Source of the DNA: Solibacteraceae bacterium
GTDB lineage: Bacteria > Acidobacteriota > Terriglobia > Bryobacterales > Bryobacteraceae
Direction of reading: 5' to 3'
Length of the DNA: 39,147 nt
Assembly (NCBI GenBank): GCA_021324015.1
Contig: JAJPJX010000176.1
Coordinates: 1-39,147, forward strand
The first letter of the stretch is position 1; each line of letters opens with the position of its first letter. Positions 16,095-24,119 of the stretch are shown here, piece by piece. The notes below the pieces were generated by a model, which saw nothing but the letters and a program-made list of their open reading frames with translations, made no database searches and was not told the origin of the DNA. The position numbers were made by a program, and so were the translations under genes.

Positions 16095-16100
16095 TATACT
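16095..16100 (+). promoter_or_regulatory. extended -10 (TGaTATACT) of the nitrilase-like gene
   Basis: TATACT preceded by TG one base upstream is an extended -10 element. It lies 14 nt before ATG 16115, giving a leader of only about 8 nt. Confidence 0.45.
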
Positions 16101-16114
16101 CGATCGGTGCGTAC

Positions 16115-16957
16115 ATGCTAGCACGAGTTCTTCTGGGCTTCATGCTGACGGCGCCGCTTTGGGCGCAGACGCCGCGCCCGCCGCACGACCGGATGCGGTT
16201 GGGGCTGTTCAGCGCCGTGCCGGCGGAGTGGGATTTGGAGGCCAACTGGCGCACCTTCGAGCGCACGGTAAGCATGCACGCCGGCGAAGGGGTGGACCTG
16301 ATCGTCACGCCGGAATGCTATCTGGACGGCTATGTGGCCGCCGCCAAAGACTGGGAGGCCGGGCGGTTCGCCTCCATCGCCCAGGACGTGGAGACCAGTG
16401 TGTATATCGCGCGGCTGCGGGCGCTCGCGGCGCGGCTCAAGACCTATATCGTGCTGGGCTTCACCGAGAAGCGCGCCGGCAAGCTGTACGATGCCGCCAT
16501 CCTGGTGGATCGCACGGGCGCCACCGTGGGGGTGTACCACAAGACCCACCTGCAAAATCAGGATCTGCGGTTCAGCCCGGGCGACGACTTGCCGGTGTTC
16601 GACACGGAGTGGGGGAAAGTAGGCGTGCTGATCTGCGCGGATCGCCGCTGGCCGGAGACGGTCCGCGTGCTGCGGCTGAAGGGGGCGCGGATTACGCTCA
16701 TCCCTTCGGACGGCATGTGGCACCTGGATAACGAGTGGTGGATGCGGACGCGTTCCTACGAGAACGAGAACTTCCTGGCCTTCGCGCACCCGCACGTGGC
16801 GTTTCTGACCGATCCGCGCGGCCAGTTGGCAGCCAAGCTGCAAAGCAACGTGCCGGGTCTGCTGGTGTGCGACGTGGATCTCTCGCAAATCCGCGACGTG
16901 GACATCCGGGACCGGCGGCCGGAGCTTTACCAGGAAATCGCGCGGCCGATCCAATGA
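16115..16957 (+). CDS. exported carbon-nitrogen hydrolase (nitrilase superfamily)
   Basis: The 280-residue protein has a signal peptide (residues 1-18, ending L-W-A-Q) followed by a nitrilase-fold hydrolase. The catalytic triad is visible: Glu67 in V-T-P-E-C-Y-L-D-G-Y, Lys143 in Y-H-K-T-H-L and Cys174 in L-I-C-A-D-R-R-W-P-E. Members hydrolyse amide or nitrile C-N bonds. The substrate cannot be read from sequence. Most nitrilase-superfamily enzymes are cytoplasmic, so export is notable. The gene stands alone, divergent from the MFS gene and convergent with the unknown gene at 16976. Confidence 0.88.
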   Translation: MLARVLLGFMLTAPLWAQTPRPPHDRMRLGLFSAVPAEWDLEANWRTFERTVSMHAGEGVDLIVTPECYLDGYVAAAKDWEAGRFASIAQDVETSVYIARLRALAARLKTYIVLGFTEKRAGKLYDAAILVDRTGATVGVYHKTHLQNQDLRFSPGDDLPVFDTEWGKVGVLICADRRWPETVRVLRLKGARITLIPSDGMWHLDNEWWMRTRSYENENFLAFAHPHVAFLTDPRGQLAAKLQSNVPGLLVCDVDLSQIRDVDIRDRRPELYQEIARPIQ

Positions 16958-16975
16958 TCGCCGGCAGAGAGCCAC

Positions 16976-17770
16976 CTACTGCTTGGGCCCCTTCCAGACG
17001 CCTTTTTGCTGGGCCGCGGAGGTCGCCATCAAATTGCCCACCAGCGGGCGCCCATAACCCTGCATTCCGGTCGTCATCGTGAACGGGTGCCGCCAGGTCT
17101 CCTTCCGGTCCTTCGTAAAATCCTGGGTGCCGTCGTAGACGATCGCCAGCCGCCCCATCAGGTCGCCGCAGTACGTGCATGCGCCCTGACTGGAGCCCAT
17201 CCAGAGTTGGCCCTGAAACTTCTCCGTGAAGGCTTTTTCCTGTGCTTCCAGGTCCTGGGAATCGAGCTTCTCCAGTTCGTCAAACGAAATTCGCTTCAGG
17301 TACTTCAGAAACAGATAGCGGATGATCCGCCCCTCGCCATGAAAGCCGCTGTGCTGCTCGGAGCGAACGAAGAGGTCCGTGTCAAGCACCACCTTGACCG
17401 ACAGGATGCAGTCCAAAAACTGGCAGAAGAGGTCGCGGACGTCCTGCTGGGGTACGGTCACACGGAATTTGAGGACCGTCTTCAGCACCTCCTTGAAATC
17501 GTATTTCGAGATGGTACGGGCTTTCGCCAATTCCTGCTTGCGTGTGGGATTGGACAGATATAGCAGGTGATCCCGGGCGATCTTGTCGCCGTCGCTCTCG
17601 ATGATCTTCGAGAACTCGATACTCAAAAGCTCCTGGTAGTGTTTGTTCGACTGGTGGGTGATGTAGAGGGTGCCGTTGCCGCCATAGAAACCCGCCGTGG
17701 TCGTGCTTTCGCTGCTCAGGCCCTTGTGCAGGGCCGAGGCAATCCACTCCAGAAAGGTCCCGATATTCAT
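16976..17770 (-). CDS. hypothetical protein, 264 residues
   Basis: The start at ATG 17770 has a very good Shine-Dalgarno site; an upstream in-frame start is not needed. I do not recognise the family. The N-terminal part (M-N-I-G-T-F-L-E-W-I-A-S-A-L-H-K-G-L, then T-T-T-A-G-F-Y-G-G-N-G-T-L-Y-I) looks globular. The middle (residues 75-175) is helical and charged, with E-L-E-K-L-D-S-Q-D-L-E-A-Q-E-K near 165. A C-T-Y-C-G pair lies near residue 200. No signal peptide or transmembrane helix is evident. It sits alone between an exported hydrolase and an exported propeller protein. Confidence 0.7.
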   Translation of the reverse strand: MNIGTFLEWIASALHKGLSSESTTTAGFYGGNGTLYITHQSNKHYQELLSIEFSKIIESDGDKIARDHLLYLSNPTRKQELAKARTISKYDFKEVLKTVLKFRVTVPQQDVRDLFCQFLDCILSVKVVLDTDLFVRSEQHSGFHGEGRIIRYLFLKYLKRISFDELEKLDSQDLEAQEKAFTEKFQGQLWMGSSQGACTYCGDLMGRLAIVYDGTQDFTKDRKETWRHPFTMTTGMQGYGRPLVGNLMATSAAQQKGVWKGPKQ

Positions 17771-17773
17771 TTT

Positions 17774-17781
17774 CCCTCCTT
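17774..17781 (-). promoter_or_regulatory. strong Shine-Dalgarno site of the hypothetical gene
   Basis: AAGGAGGG on the minus strand, 3 nt before ATG 17770, is one of the best ribosome-binding sites in the window and fixes the start. Confidence 0.65.
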
Positions 17782-17787
17782 GTGGGA

Positions 17788-17794
17788 TATTGTA
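17788..17794. promoter_or_regulatory. possible bidirectional -10 element
   Basis: TATTGTA reads TATTGT on the plus strand (24 nt before ATG 17818) and TACAAT on the minus strand (18 nt before ATG 17770). A shared AT-rich core could serve both divergent genes. Confidence 0.35.
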
Positions 17795-17817
17795 GGCTGT
17801 TACCGGCTCGGAATCCC

Positions 17818-19473
17818 ATGCAGACGAATTTCTACGCAAGACCCGGGCTGCTGCTCGGCCTGTTGCTGGCGGCTGCCAGCCTGGGGCAGGAAACGCTTTA
17901 CAACGGCATCCGTCTGCCGGCGCACTGGCCGCCGCGCGATCAGGAAGTGAGTGTGGAGCCCGCCGGGCCGCCTCCCTACCTGCTGCACCCTCCCGAGGTC
18001 ATCCCCATCGACGTGGGGCGGCAGTTTTTCGTGGACGATTTCCTGATCGAATCCACCGACCTGCGGCGCAGCTTTCACGCAGCCGAGTATTTTCCGGGGA
18101 ATCCCGTGGTGCGGCCGGACCAGCCTTGGGAGCAGGGGAAGAACGTCAGCCGGGCCATGGTGTTCAGCGACGGCGTGTGGTACGACCCCGCGGAGAGCTT
18201 GTACAAGATGTGGTACATGGGGCTGGACGCCACGCTGTACGCCACTTCCACCGACGGCATCCACTGGCGCAAGCCCATGCTGGACGTGCAGCCGGGGACC
18301 AACATCGTGCACGCGGCGCGCCGGGATTCGTCCACGGTGTGGCTGGATCTGGAGGAACGCAACCCCGCGCGGCGTTACAAGCTGGCGTATTCCAACGGCA
18401 GCCGCAAGCCAGTCTCGCTGTACTATTCCGCGGACGGAATTCACTGGGGCCAGGCGGTGGCGGAGAGCCCGGCGGCGGGGGACCGCACCACGGTGTTCTG
18501 GAATCCGTTCCGCAAGGTGTGGGTGGCGAGCCTGCGCGATTCCGGCCCCGGACCGTCGGGCCGCGTGGCACACCCGGTGCCCGGCGACCATGTGCGCCTG
18601 CGGTCCTATCGGGAAGCGCCGGACTTGGCCGCCGCGCTGGCGTGGAATCCGGGCGATCCGGTGAAATGGACAGGCGCCGACCGGCTGGATGCGAGCCGCG
18701 TGGATCTGAACGTCCGGCCGGAACTCTACAACCTGGATGCGGTGGCGTACGAGAGCCTGCTGGTGGGCCTGTTCAGCATCTGGCGCGGGCAGCCGCCGGA
18801 CCGGCCCAAGCCCAATGACGTGGTGGTGGGCTTCAGCCGCGACGGCTTTCACTGGAGCCGTCCGTGGCGCCACCCGCTGGTCACGGTGTCGGAGAACGGC
18901 GGGGACTGGAACTGGGGGAACGTGCAATCGGCGGGCGGCGGGTTCCTGGTGGTAGGCGACCGCCTGTTTTTCTACGTCAGCGGACGGACGGGACGGCGCG
19001 ACAACGAGACGGACAGCACGGGCCTGGCGACACTGCGGCGGGACGGGTTCGCTTCCATGGACGCGGGCAGCGCCGGGGGCGTGCTGACCACGCGGCCGGT
19101 GCGATTCAAGGGCCGCTACCTGTTCGTGAACGCGAACGCGGTGGCAGGAAGCCTGCGGGTGGAAGTGCTGGATGGGCGGGATCGCGTGATCCCTCCGTTT
19201 TCGGCGGCCGAGTGCCTGCCCGTGGAAAGCGACAACACGCAGCAGTTGGTGCGCTGGAAGAGCGGGGCGGACCTGGCGGCGCTGGCGGGCAAACCGGTGA
19301 AGTTCCGTTTCCATCTGCGGGCGAGCCGTCTATACGCGTTCTGGGTGAGCCCGGAACGCTCCGGGGCGAGCCACGGCTACGTGGCCGCGGGAGGGCCAGG
19401 CTTCACCGGCCCGGTGGACACGGTGGGCAGCGCCATCTACGAGCACTGCTGCGCCACCGGCATTCTGCACTGA
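17818..19473 (+). CDS. exported glycosidase-like five-bladed propeller protein (GH32/GH43-like)
   Basis: I use ATG 17818, since residues from there form a good signal peptide (G-L-L-L-G-L-L-L-A-A-A-S-L-G-Q); the upstream 12 residues do not. The 551-residue product has repeated blade motifs S-T-D-G-I-H-W, S-A-D-G-I-H-W and S-R-D-G-F-H-W, and Q-F-F-V-D-D-F-L-I-E near the front. This pattern is common in 'glycosyl hydrolase family 32'-annotated proteins of Acidobacteria and Planctomycetes. The C-terminal 120 residues look like a beta-sandwich module. Catalytic acids of true GH32/43 enzymes could not be placed, so the activity is uncertain. The following Gfo/Idh gene, 24 nt on, may act on the released sugar. 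Confidence 0.75.
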   Translation: MQTNFYARPGLLLGLLLAAASLGQETLYNGIRLPAHWPPRDQEVSVEPAGPPPYLLHPPEVIPIDVGRQFFVDDFLIESTDLRRSFHAAEYFPGNPVVRPDQPWEQGKNVSRAMVFSDGVWYDPAESLYKMWYMGLDATLYATSTDGIHWRKPMLDVQPGTNIVHAARRDSSTVWLDLEERNPARRYKLAYSNGSRKPVSLYYSADGIHWGQAVAESPAAGDRTTVFWNPFRKVWVASLRDSGPGPSGRVAHPVPGDHVRLRSYREAPDLAAALAWNPGDPVKWTGADRLDASRVDLNVRPELYNLDAVAYESLLVGLFSIWRGQPPDRPKPNDVVVGFSRDGFHWSRPWRHPLVTVSENGGDWNWGNVQSAGGGFLVVGDRLFFYVSGRTGRRDNETDSTGLATLRRDGFASMDAGSAGGVLTTRPVRFKGRYLFVNANAVAGSLRVEVLDGRDRVIPPFSAAECLPVESDNTQQLVRWKSGADLAALAGKPVKFRFHLRASRLYAFWVSPERSGASHGYVAAGGPGFTGPVDTVGSAIYEHCCATGILH

Positions 19474-19483
19474 TGGCGGGGCT

Positions 19484-19489
19484 TATACT
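19484..19489 (+). promoter_or_regulatory. -10 box (TATACT) of the Gfo/Idh gene
   Basis: TATACT ends 8 nt before ATG 19498, immediately downstream of the propeller gene stop. It would give a leaderless transcript separate from the upstream gene. Confidence 0.5.
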
Positions 19490-19497
19490 GTAGGATC

Positions 19498-20841
19498 ATG
19501 CACCGCCGACAATTCCTTTCCACGAGCGCCGCGGGTTTGGCTATGGGCGCCGGGCAAGCCGCGGCCTACGATGACCAGAAGGTCCGCCGCGTGGGTCTGA
19601 TCGGCTGCGGCTGGTACGGCAAGGCCGACCTGCTGCGGCTGATCCAGGCTTCTCCGGTCGAAGTGGTGTCCCTGTGCGACGTGGACCGGCGCATGCTGGC
19701 CCAGGCCGCGGAGATCGTGGCGTCGCGGCAGAAGTCCAAAAAGAAGCCGCGCACGTACACGGACTACCGGGAGATGCTCCAGGAGCGGGACCTGGACATC
19801 GTGGAGGTGGCCACGCCGGATCACTGGCACGCGCTGGCGATGATCGCCGCGGTCCAGTCCGGCGCGGATGTTTACGTACAGAAGCCGATCAGCGTGGACG
19901 TGGTGGAGGGCCAGGCCATGCTGGCGGCGGCGCGCAAGCATCAGCGCGTGGTACAGGTGGGCACGCAGCGGCGCAGCACGCCGCACATCATCGAGGCCAT
20001 GGACCGCTTCGTCAAGACCGGCAAGCTGGGCAAGATCGGCCTGGTGGAGATTTACTGCTACTACCACATGCGCCCGACCGCGAATCCGCCGGACACGCAG
20101 CCGCCGGAGTACCTGGACTACGAGATGTGGACGGGGCCCGCTCCGATGCGCCCCTACAACAAGCTGGTGCACCCGGGAAGCTGGCGCGCGTTCATGGAAT
20201 ACGGCAACGGGATCGTGGGCGACATGTGCATCCACATGTTCGACATGACGCGCTGGATGCTGGGCCTGGGCTGGCCCACGCGAGTGGATTCGACGGGCGG
20301 CATCCTGGTGGAGAAGGGCAGCAAGGCCAATATCTCCGACACGCAGACCGCGACGTTTGATTACGACGACCTGCGCGTGGTGTGGCAGCACCGCACCTGG
20401 GGACACTCCGCCGACCCGAAGTACCCGTGGGGCGCGACCTTTTACGGCGACAAGGGCACACTCAAGGTGAGCGTGTTCAGCTACGACTTCCTCCCCATGG
20501 ACAAAAGCGAGCCGGTGCACCGCGACGTTACTTACGAACTGGAGCAGTATCCCGAGGACAAGACCGAGGAGCGGCTGGAACGGCACGTGGCGCCGGCGAT
20601 CCGCGGACACATGCGGAACTTTCTGGCGGCCATCGACGCGCGCTCACGGCCGGTGGCGGACATCGAGCAGGGGCACATCTCGACGGCGAGTTGCATCCTG
20701 GCGAATCTGTCCATGAAGCTGGGCCGGTCGCTGCGCTGGGACGGAGCGCGGCAGCAGGTGGTGGGCGACGAAGAAGCCAACCGGCTGCTGCGCCGCCCGT
20801 ACCGGCATCCGTGGGTGCGTCCGGAGGCGGAATCAGTATAG
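19498..20841 (+). CDS. Tat-exported Gfo/Idh/MocA-family oxidoreductase
   Basis: The 447-residue protein opens with a twin-arginine signal (M-H-R-R-Q-F-L-S-T-S-A-A-G). A Rossmann motif V-G-L-I-G-C-G-W-Y-G follows at about 32-41, then A-T-P-D-H-W-H and the family E-K-P-like element as V-Q-K-P-I-S near 140. G-D-M-C-I-H-M-F-D lies in the C-terminal substrate domain. Family members oxidise or rearrange sugars and inositols with NAD(P) that is often bound tightly. Periplasmic Tat-exported members are typical of Acidobacteria and Planctomycetes. The gene follows the propeller protein and may act with it on oligosaccharides. It is convergent with the DUF4398 gene. Confidence 0.88.
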   Translation: MHRRQFLSTSAAGLAMGAGQAAAYDDQKVRRVGLIGCGWYGKADLLRLIQASPVEVVSLCDVDRRMLAQAAEIVASRQKSKKKPRTYTDYREMLQERDLDIVEVATPDHWHALAMIAAVQSGADVYVQKPISVDVVEGQAMLAAARKHQRVVQVGTQRRSTPHIIEAMDRFVKTGKLGKIGLVEIYCYYHMRPTANPPDTQPPEYLDYEMWTGPAPMRPYNKLVHPGSWRAFMEYGNGIVGDMCIHMFDMTRWMLGLGWPTRVDSTGGILVEKGSKANISDTQTATFDYDDLRVVWQHRTWGHSADPKYPWGATFYGDKGTLKVSVFSYDFLPMDKSEPVHRDVTYELEQYPEDKTEERLERHVAPAIRGHMRNFLAAIDARSRPVADIEQGHISTASCILANLSMKLGRSLRWDGARQQVVGDEEANRLLRRPYRHPWVRPEAESV

Positions 20842-20844
20842 CTC

Positions 20845-21726
20845 TTACGGCCGCGGATCGGCGGCGTTTTTGGCCACTTCTTCGGGGTTGTGGCGGCCGG
20901 CGATCATGAGGGCGTCCTGCGCGGTCTGGGTGGCTTCGCGCGCCAGCGTGATGACCTGCCGGGCATTGGATTTCCGGTCGCGATAGGCCTGGGCCTGCGT
21001 GAGCAGATTCTGCGCTTTCTGGAACACGTCGGGAGCGTAGCGGTCCGCGCCCTTGGATTTGGCGATCTGGAGGGCATTTTGGGCCTGGTAGAGCGCGGTG
21101 ATGGCGTTGGCCTCTTCGACGGAGACTTTGCGGCGGCTGGCGGCGGCGATCTCGTCGGCCTGGTTCACGTGGTAGGTGTAGTCGGTGCGGGGCATCAGTT
21201 CATATTTCGCGTTCACCGTTTCGATGCGGCCGGTGGTGTCCGGAAGGATCTGGTTCTGCATCACGACCACATCGCTCGGACGGGTGACCGCGTAGTAAGG
21301 CTCGGCCGTCAGGATCAAAGCGAAGGCCTGTAATTGGGTGGTGACAGCCAGATGGGCCTTCTCATGCGCGTCCGTGACGACCTCGCCCAGGTTCGTGACG
21401 CGGCCGTCCGGCGTGACCGCCCAGAGCACGTAGGTGAGATACTGCGCCCCGAAGCGGACCGGTTCCTCGAGGTGTTCGAAGCGCGCGTCGATGCTCACGG
21501 CGCCCCGCCGGCTGTGCACCACGGCTTCCCCCGCGGCCTTGGGCATCAGCACGGTGCCCTGGAAGCCGATCTTCGTGGGCGCGGTTCTGTGCCCGTAATT
21601 GACGGCCTGAATGGTACGTTGCTCCACAGTTACGCGGTAAATAGGGGCCGGCGGCGCCTGCTGCGCCAATGCGCCGGCCGTCCCGCCAAGAAATACAATT
21701 GCGGCCAAAGCGGTTGTGGTTTTCAT
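20845..21726 (-). CDS. exported DUF4398-like protein
   Basis: The 293-residue product has a signal peptide (residues 1-21, ending G-A-L-A-Q). A beta-rich domain (residues 25-165) carries F-Q-G-T-V-L-M-P-K-A-A-G-E-A. A helical C-terminal half follows with E-E-A-N-A-I-T-A-L-Y-Q-A-Q-N-A-L and A-P-D-V-F-Q-K-A-Q-N-L-L, which is the pattern of DUF4398 domains of outer-membrane-associated proteins. It is probably periplasmic and envelope-related. A CAGGAG-like site 8 nt before ATG 21726 supports the start. Function unknown. Confidence 0.75.
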   Translation of the reverse strand: MKTTTALAAIVFLGGTAGALAQQAPPAPIYRVTVEQRTIQAVNYGHRTAPTKIGFQGTVLMPKAAGEAVVHSRRGAVSIDARFEHLEEPVRFGAQYLTYVLWAVTPDGRVTNLGEVVTDAHEKAHLAVTTQLQAFALILTAEPYYAVTRPSDVVVMQNQILPDTTGRIETVNAKYELMPRTDYTYHVNQADEIAAASRRKVSVEEANAITALYQAQNALQIAKSKGADRYAPDVFQKAQNLLTQAQAYRDRKSNARQVITLAREATQTAQDALMIAGRHNPEEVAKNAADPRP

Positions 21727-21819
21727 GAGCGAGCTCCTGGCGGGAGTCGATGCAGGCGGCTTGCCAATGCGGGATCGTGCTTGGTTCTGAACGGATTACG
21801 GGATTCCCGGGAGAGTCGG

Positions 21820-21836
21820 CGGGTAAGAATTACCCG
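21820..21836. other. compact hairpin after the cupin gene
   Basis: CGGGTAA and TTACCCG pair perfectly over 7 bp around a 3-nt GAA loop, 7 nt downstream of the cupin stop. There is no T-run, so it may be a processing or stability hairpin, or a weak terminator. Confidence 0.45.
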
Positions 21837-21843
21837 GGGCGAT

Positions 21844-22260
21844 CTACGCTTTCCACTTGTAAAAATAGAACAGCAGCGGAGCTTTGCCGGTGTTCACAAT
21901 GCCGTGCACATGGTTGGCGGCGCAATACATCATGGAGCCCGGACCGACCTGGGTGGTCTTGCCTCCGACAGTGATCTCGCCCGAACCTTCGGTGATGACC
22001 ATGAACTCTTCCTCGGGGTGCTGATGCGGCGGATGGGGGCGCATGCCCGGCTTCAGACGCAGACTGCCCGCGGTCATGGCGCTGAGCTGCCCGGTGGGAC
22101 CATCGAAGTAAATGCGCAGGTCGCCGAAGGGCTCGTGGGAGACGCGGGCATCCTTGGCGTCGATGGTGACGTCGGGCAACGGGGCGGCGCCTCCGGCGGT
22201 GCTGAGGGCCGCAAGCGCGTTCCAGCCTGCTATCTTGAGAAGGTCTCTCCGATTGGACAT
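21844..22260 (-). CDS. Tat-exported cupin-domain protein
   Basis: The 138-residue protein begins with a twin-arginine-like signal (M-S-N-R-R-D-L-L-K-I-A-G). A single cupin barrel follows. Motif 1 is H-P-P-H-Q-H-P-E-E-E-F-M-V-I-T-E-G-S-G (about residues 76-94), and motif 2 is G-P-G-S-M-M-Y-C-A-A-N-H-V-H-G-I near 106-121. These supply the His/His/Glu/His metal-binding set. Small cupins of this type bind sugars or small acids or act as isomerases and oxygenases; the substrate is open. A TAAGAT box lies 8 nt upstream of the ATG. It is divergent from the methyltransferase gene. Confidence 0.85.
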   Translation of the reverse strand: MSNRRDLLKIAGWNALAALSTAGGAAPLPDVTIDAKDARVSHEPFGDLRIYFDGPTGQLSAMTAGSLRLKPGMRPHPPHQHPEEEFMVITEGSGEITVGGKTTQVGPGSMMYCAANHVHGIVNTGKAPLLFYFYKWKA

Positions 22261-22268
22261 GCTTTCTC

Positions 22269-22274
22269 ATCTTA
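22269..22274 (-). promoter_or_regulatory. -10 box (TAAGAT) of the cupin gene
   Basis: TAAGAT on the minus strand ends 8 nt before ATG 22260, the same spacing as at several other first genes in this window. Confidence 0.4.
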
Positions 22275-22293
22275 GATCAGTCGGAAAAGAACG

Positions 22294-22848
22294 GTGTATT
22301 CCCTCGCGCTGACGGAACTTGCGGTCTGTTGGGTGCTGTGGGTGCTGGTGTTCGTGCGGCGCATTGTGGCGGATCCCAAGCGGCCGTCGCAGGTGACGCT
22401 CTCCTCAGCCCGGTGGGGGATGCTGCTGCAAGCGCTCGCCTACTTTGTGGCATTGAGCTTTCGCCTGCCACGGCAGGCGGTGGGGCCGGGACGGCTGGCC
22501 GGGTCGATGATCTGCGGTCCGTTGGCCGTGGCACTGGCGTGGGCGGCGGTGCGGCACCTGGGGAAGCAGTGGCGGCTCAACGCCGGGCTGTATCCCGACC
22601 ATGAGCTGGTCCGGACAGGGCCCTACCGCATCGTGCGCCATCCGATTTACGCCTCCATGCTGGCGATTTTCCTGGGCATGGGTTTGCTAATCACCCCGTG
22701 GATCCGGTTTGGTATCGCGCTGGCCGTGTTCCTGGCGGGCACGGAGGTGCGGGTGCAGGTGGAGGATGGGCTGCTGGCCTCGCGTTTCGGCGAGGAGTTC
22801 GCGAAGTACAAGCGGCGGGTGCGGGCGTACGTGCCGCTGGTGCGATAA
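22294..22848 (+). CDS. isoprenylcysteine methyltransferase (ICMT/PEMT)-like membrane protein
   Basis: The 184-residue protein starts at GTG 22294 after a GGAAAAGA stretch. It has about five hydrophobic helices. The C-terminal half carries the family signature: L-V-R-T-G-P-Y-R-I-V-R-H-P-I-Y near residues 103-117, then E-V-R-V-Q-V-E-D-G-L-L and F-G-E-E-F-A-K-Y-K-R-R-V. Bacterial members of this superfamily are SAM-dependent methyltransferases of lipids or small substrates. The true substrate is unknown. The gene is convergent with the SelA-like gene, with only 9 nt between. Confidence 0.85.
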   Translation: MYSLALTELAVCWVLWVLVFVRRIVADPKRPSQVTLSSARWGMLLQALAYFVALSFRLPRQAVGPGRLAGSMICGPLAVALAWAAVRHLGKQWRLNAGLYPDHELVRTGPYRIVRHPIYASMLAIFLGMGLLITPWIRFGIALAVFLAGTEVRVQVEDGLLASRFGEEFAKYKRRVRAYVPLVR

Positions 22849-22857
22849 GAGCCAGGT

Positions 22858-24063
22858 TCACGCCTTGGTTATGCCGGCGAAGATCTCGTGCATGCGGCGG
22901 GCGGCCAGTTTCTCGTCTCCGGGATCGTTCATGAAGACGGTGAAGACTAACTGGTGGCCTTTTTCGCGGAGCACGGCGATGCGCGGCTCGGCTTCCAGCA
23001 GCTTCCGCTCGCACTCGGGGCCGGTGATGCCCATGGCCTTTTCGTCCCAATCCACCACCAGGCGGCGGACTTTGCGCGTGCGATCGCTGGGGGCGTAGGA
23101 CAGCCGGAGGCCGGGGATTTTGGAGAATTCGCGCCGGAGGTATTCGGCCTGCGCCTGGCATTCGCGGTCCAGGGCATCAAAATCCAGCTTGGAGTATTTT
23201 TCGGCCGCCAGCCAGACACCCACGATCTCCTCGCGGCCCACCTTCATGGGACGGCCCTGCGAGTCGGAGTGCGGATTCATGTTCAGGCGCGCGGCCTGGA
23301 TCAGTTCCTTGCGCCCGGCCAGGATGCCGGAGCACTGCGGGCCGCGCATGTGCTTGCCGCCGCTGATGCAGATGAGGTCTACGCCCTGGGCGGCCAGTTT
23401 ACGGATGTTTTCCCAGGGAGGCAGCATGTTGGCGGCATCCACCATCACGGGCACGCCGGCTTTGTGCGCGATCTCCAGGCTCTCTTCGAGCGGGATGGGG
23501 GTTTCCCAGGCCCAGTCGCCGGAGCTGCCGCCCAGGAAGTACATGAGGGCCGTCTGGGGGCCGAGGGCGTTCTGGAACTGCTCGCGGGTTTCCACTTCCA
23601 CGATCTTCACGCCGGCCATGCGCACGGCGTGGTCGTAGGCATTGCGGTGCACCTTCTGGATGACGGCCTCGGACTTCATGCCTTCCAGGTTGGGCAGTTG
23701 CTGGACCTTGCGCACGTCGGCGCCAGTGAGGCAGGCGCAGGTGCCGACGGCCATGGCGCCGGCGGTGCCGGTGGTGACCATGGCGGCGGGCGCGCCGATG
23801 AGGGCGGCCAGGCGCTCGCCGACCTTGTCCTGCAATTCCTCCAATTCCACGTAGTGCCGGGAAGCCTCGGCCATGGCGTCGTGGATTTCAGGCCAGATCT
23901 TAGAGGCGCCGATCACCGTGTGGGTGCCGCGGAAGTTGATCACCGGGCGGATGCCCAACTCGTCGTAAACGCTGCGCGCCGCCGGCTGCTTCAACTTGCC
24001 GGCGCGGGCGAACAGAGGGGCGCCGGCCGCGCCCTGGAGCAGAGTTCTGCGTGTGGTCCTCAT
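22858..24063 (-). CDS. SelA-like PLP-dependent enzyme with Tat-like signal
   Basis: I start at ATG 24063, 9 nt after a perfect TATAAT, not at the upstream 24111. The 401-residue product opens with M-R-T-T-R-R-T-L-L-Q-G-A-A-G-A, a Tat-like leader. Then comes a fold-type I PLP enzyme resembling the selenocysteine synthase SelA-like family: V-I-N-F-R-G-T-H-T-V, T-T-G-T-A-G-A-M near 97-104, V-M-V-D-A-A-N (Asp209) and I-S-G-G-K-H-M-R-G-P with Schiff-base Lys237. Such proteins are usually lyases or aldolases of amino acids or sugar acids (DgaE-like), rarely true SelA. No selenium genes are nearby. If the leader is real, export of a PLP enzyme is unusual. Confidence 0.8.
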   Translation of the reverse strand: MRTTRRTLLQGAAGAPLFARAGKLKQPAARSVYDELGIRPVINFRGTHTVIGASKIWPEIHDAMAEASRHYVELEELQDKVGERLAALIGAPAAMVTTGTAGAMAVGTCACLTGADVRKVQQLPNLEGMKSEAVIQKVHRNAYDHAVRMAGVKIVEVETREQFQNALGPQTALMYFLGGSSGDWAWETPIPLEESLEIAHKAGVPVMVDAANMLPPWENIRKLAAQGVDLICISGGKHMRGPQCSGILAGRKELIQAARLNMNPHSDSQGRPMKVGREEIVGVWLAAEKYSKLDFDALDRECQAQAEYLRREFSKIPGLRLSYAPSDRTRKVRRLVVDWDEKAMGITGPECERKLLEAEPRIAVLREKGHQLVFTVFMNDPGDEKLAARRMHEIFAGITKA

Positions 24064-24072
24064 GATGGGGGT

Positions 24073-24078
24073 ATTATA
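24073..24078 (-). promoter_or_regulatory. -10 box (TATAAT) of the SelA-like gene
   Basis: A perfect TATAAT on the minus strand lies 9 nt upstream of ATG 24063. A TTGCGT about 15 nt further upstream is a possible -35. Confidence 0.55.
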
Positions 24079-24105
24079 CGCCGGGCTCCGGGTACGCAAT
24101 GTTGC

Positions 24106-24111
24106 TACCAT
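24106..24111 (+). promoter_or_regulatory. possible -10 box (TACCAT) of hypC
   Basis: TACCAT lies 8 nt before the hypC ATG. The match is weak by itself, but the spacing is that of the other leaderless candidates. No Shine-Dalgarno site is present. Confidence 0.3.
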
Positions 24112-24119
24112 GAAATCGC

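Noticed and set aside
22858-24063. Genuine selenocysteine synthase
   Set aside because: No selB, selD or tRNA-Sec is nearby, and the Tat-like leader does not fit; the SelA-like fold is shared by other PLP lyases.
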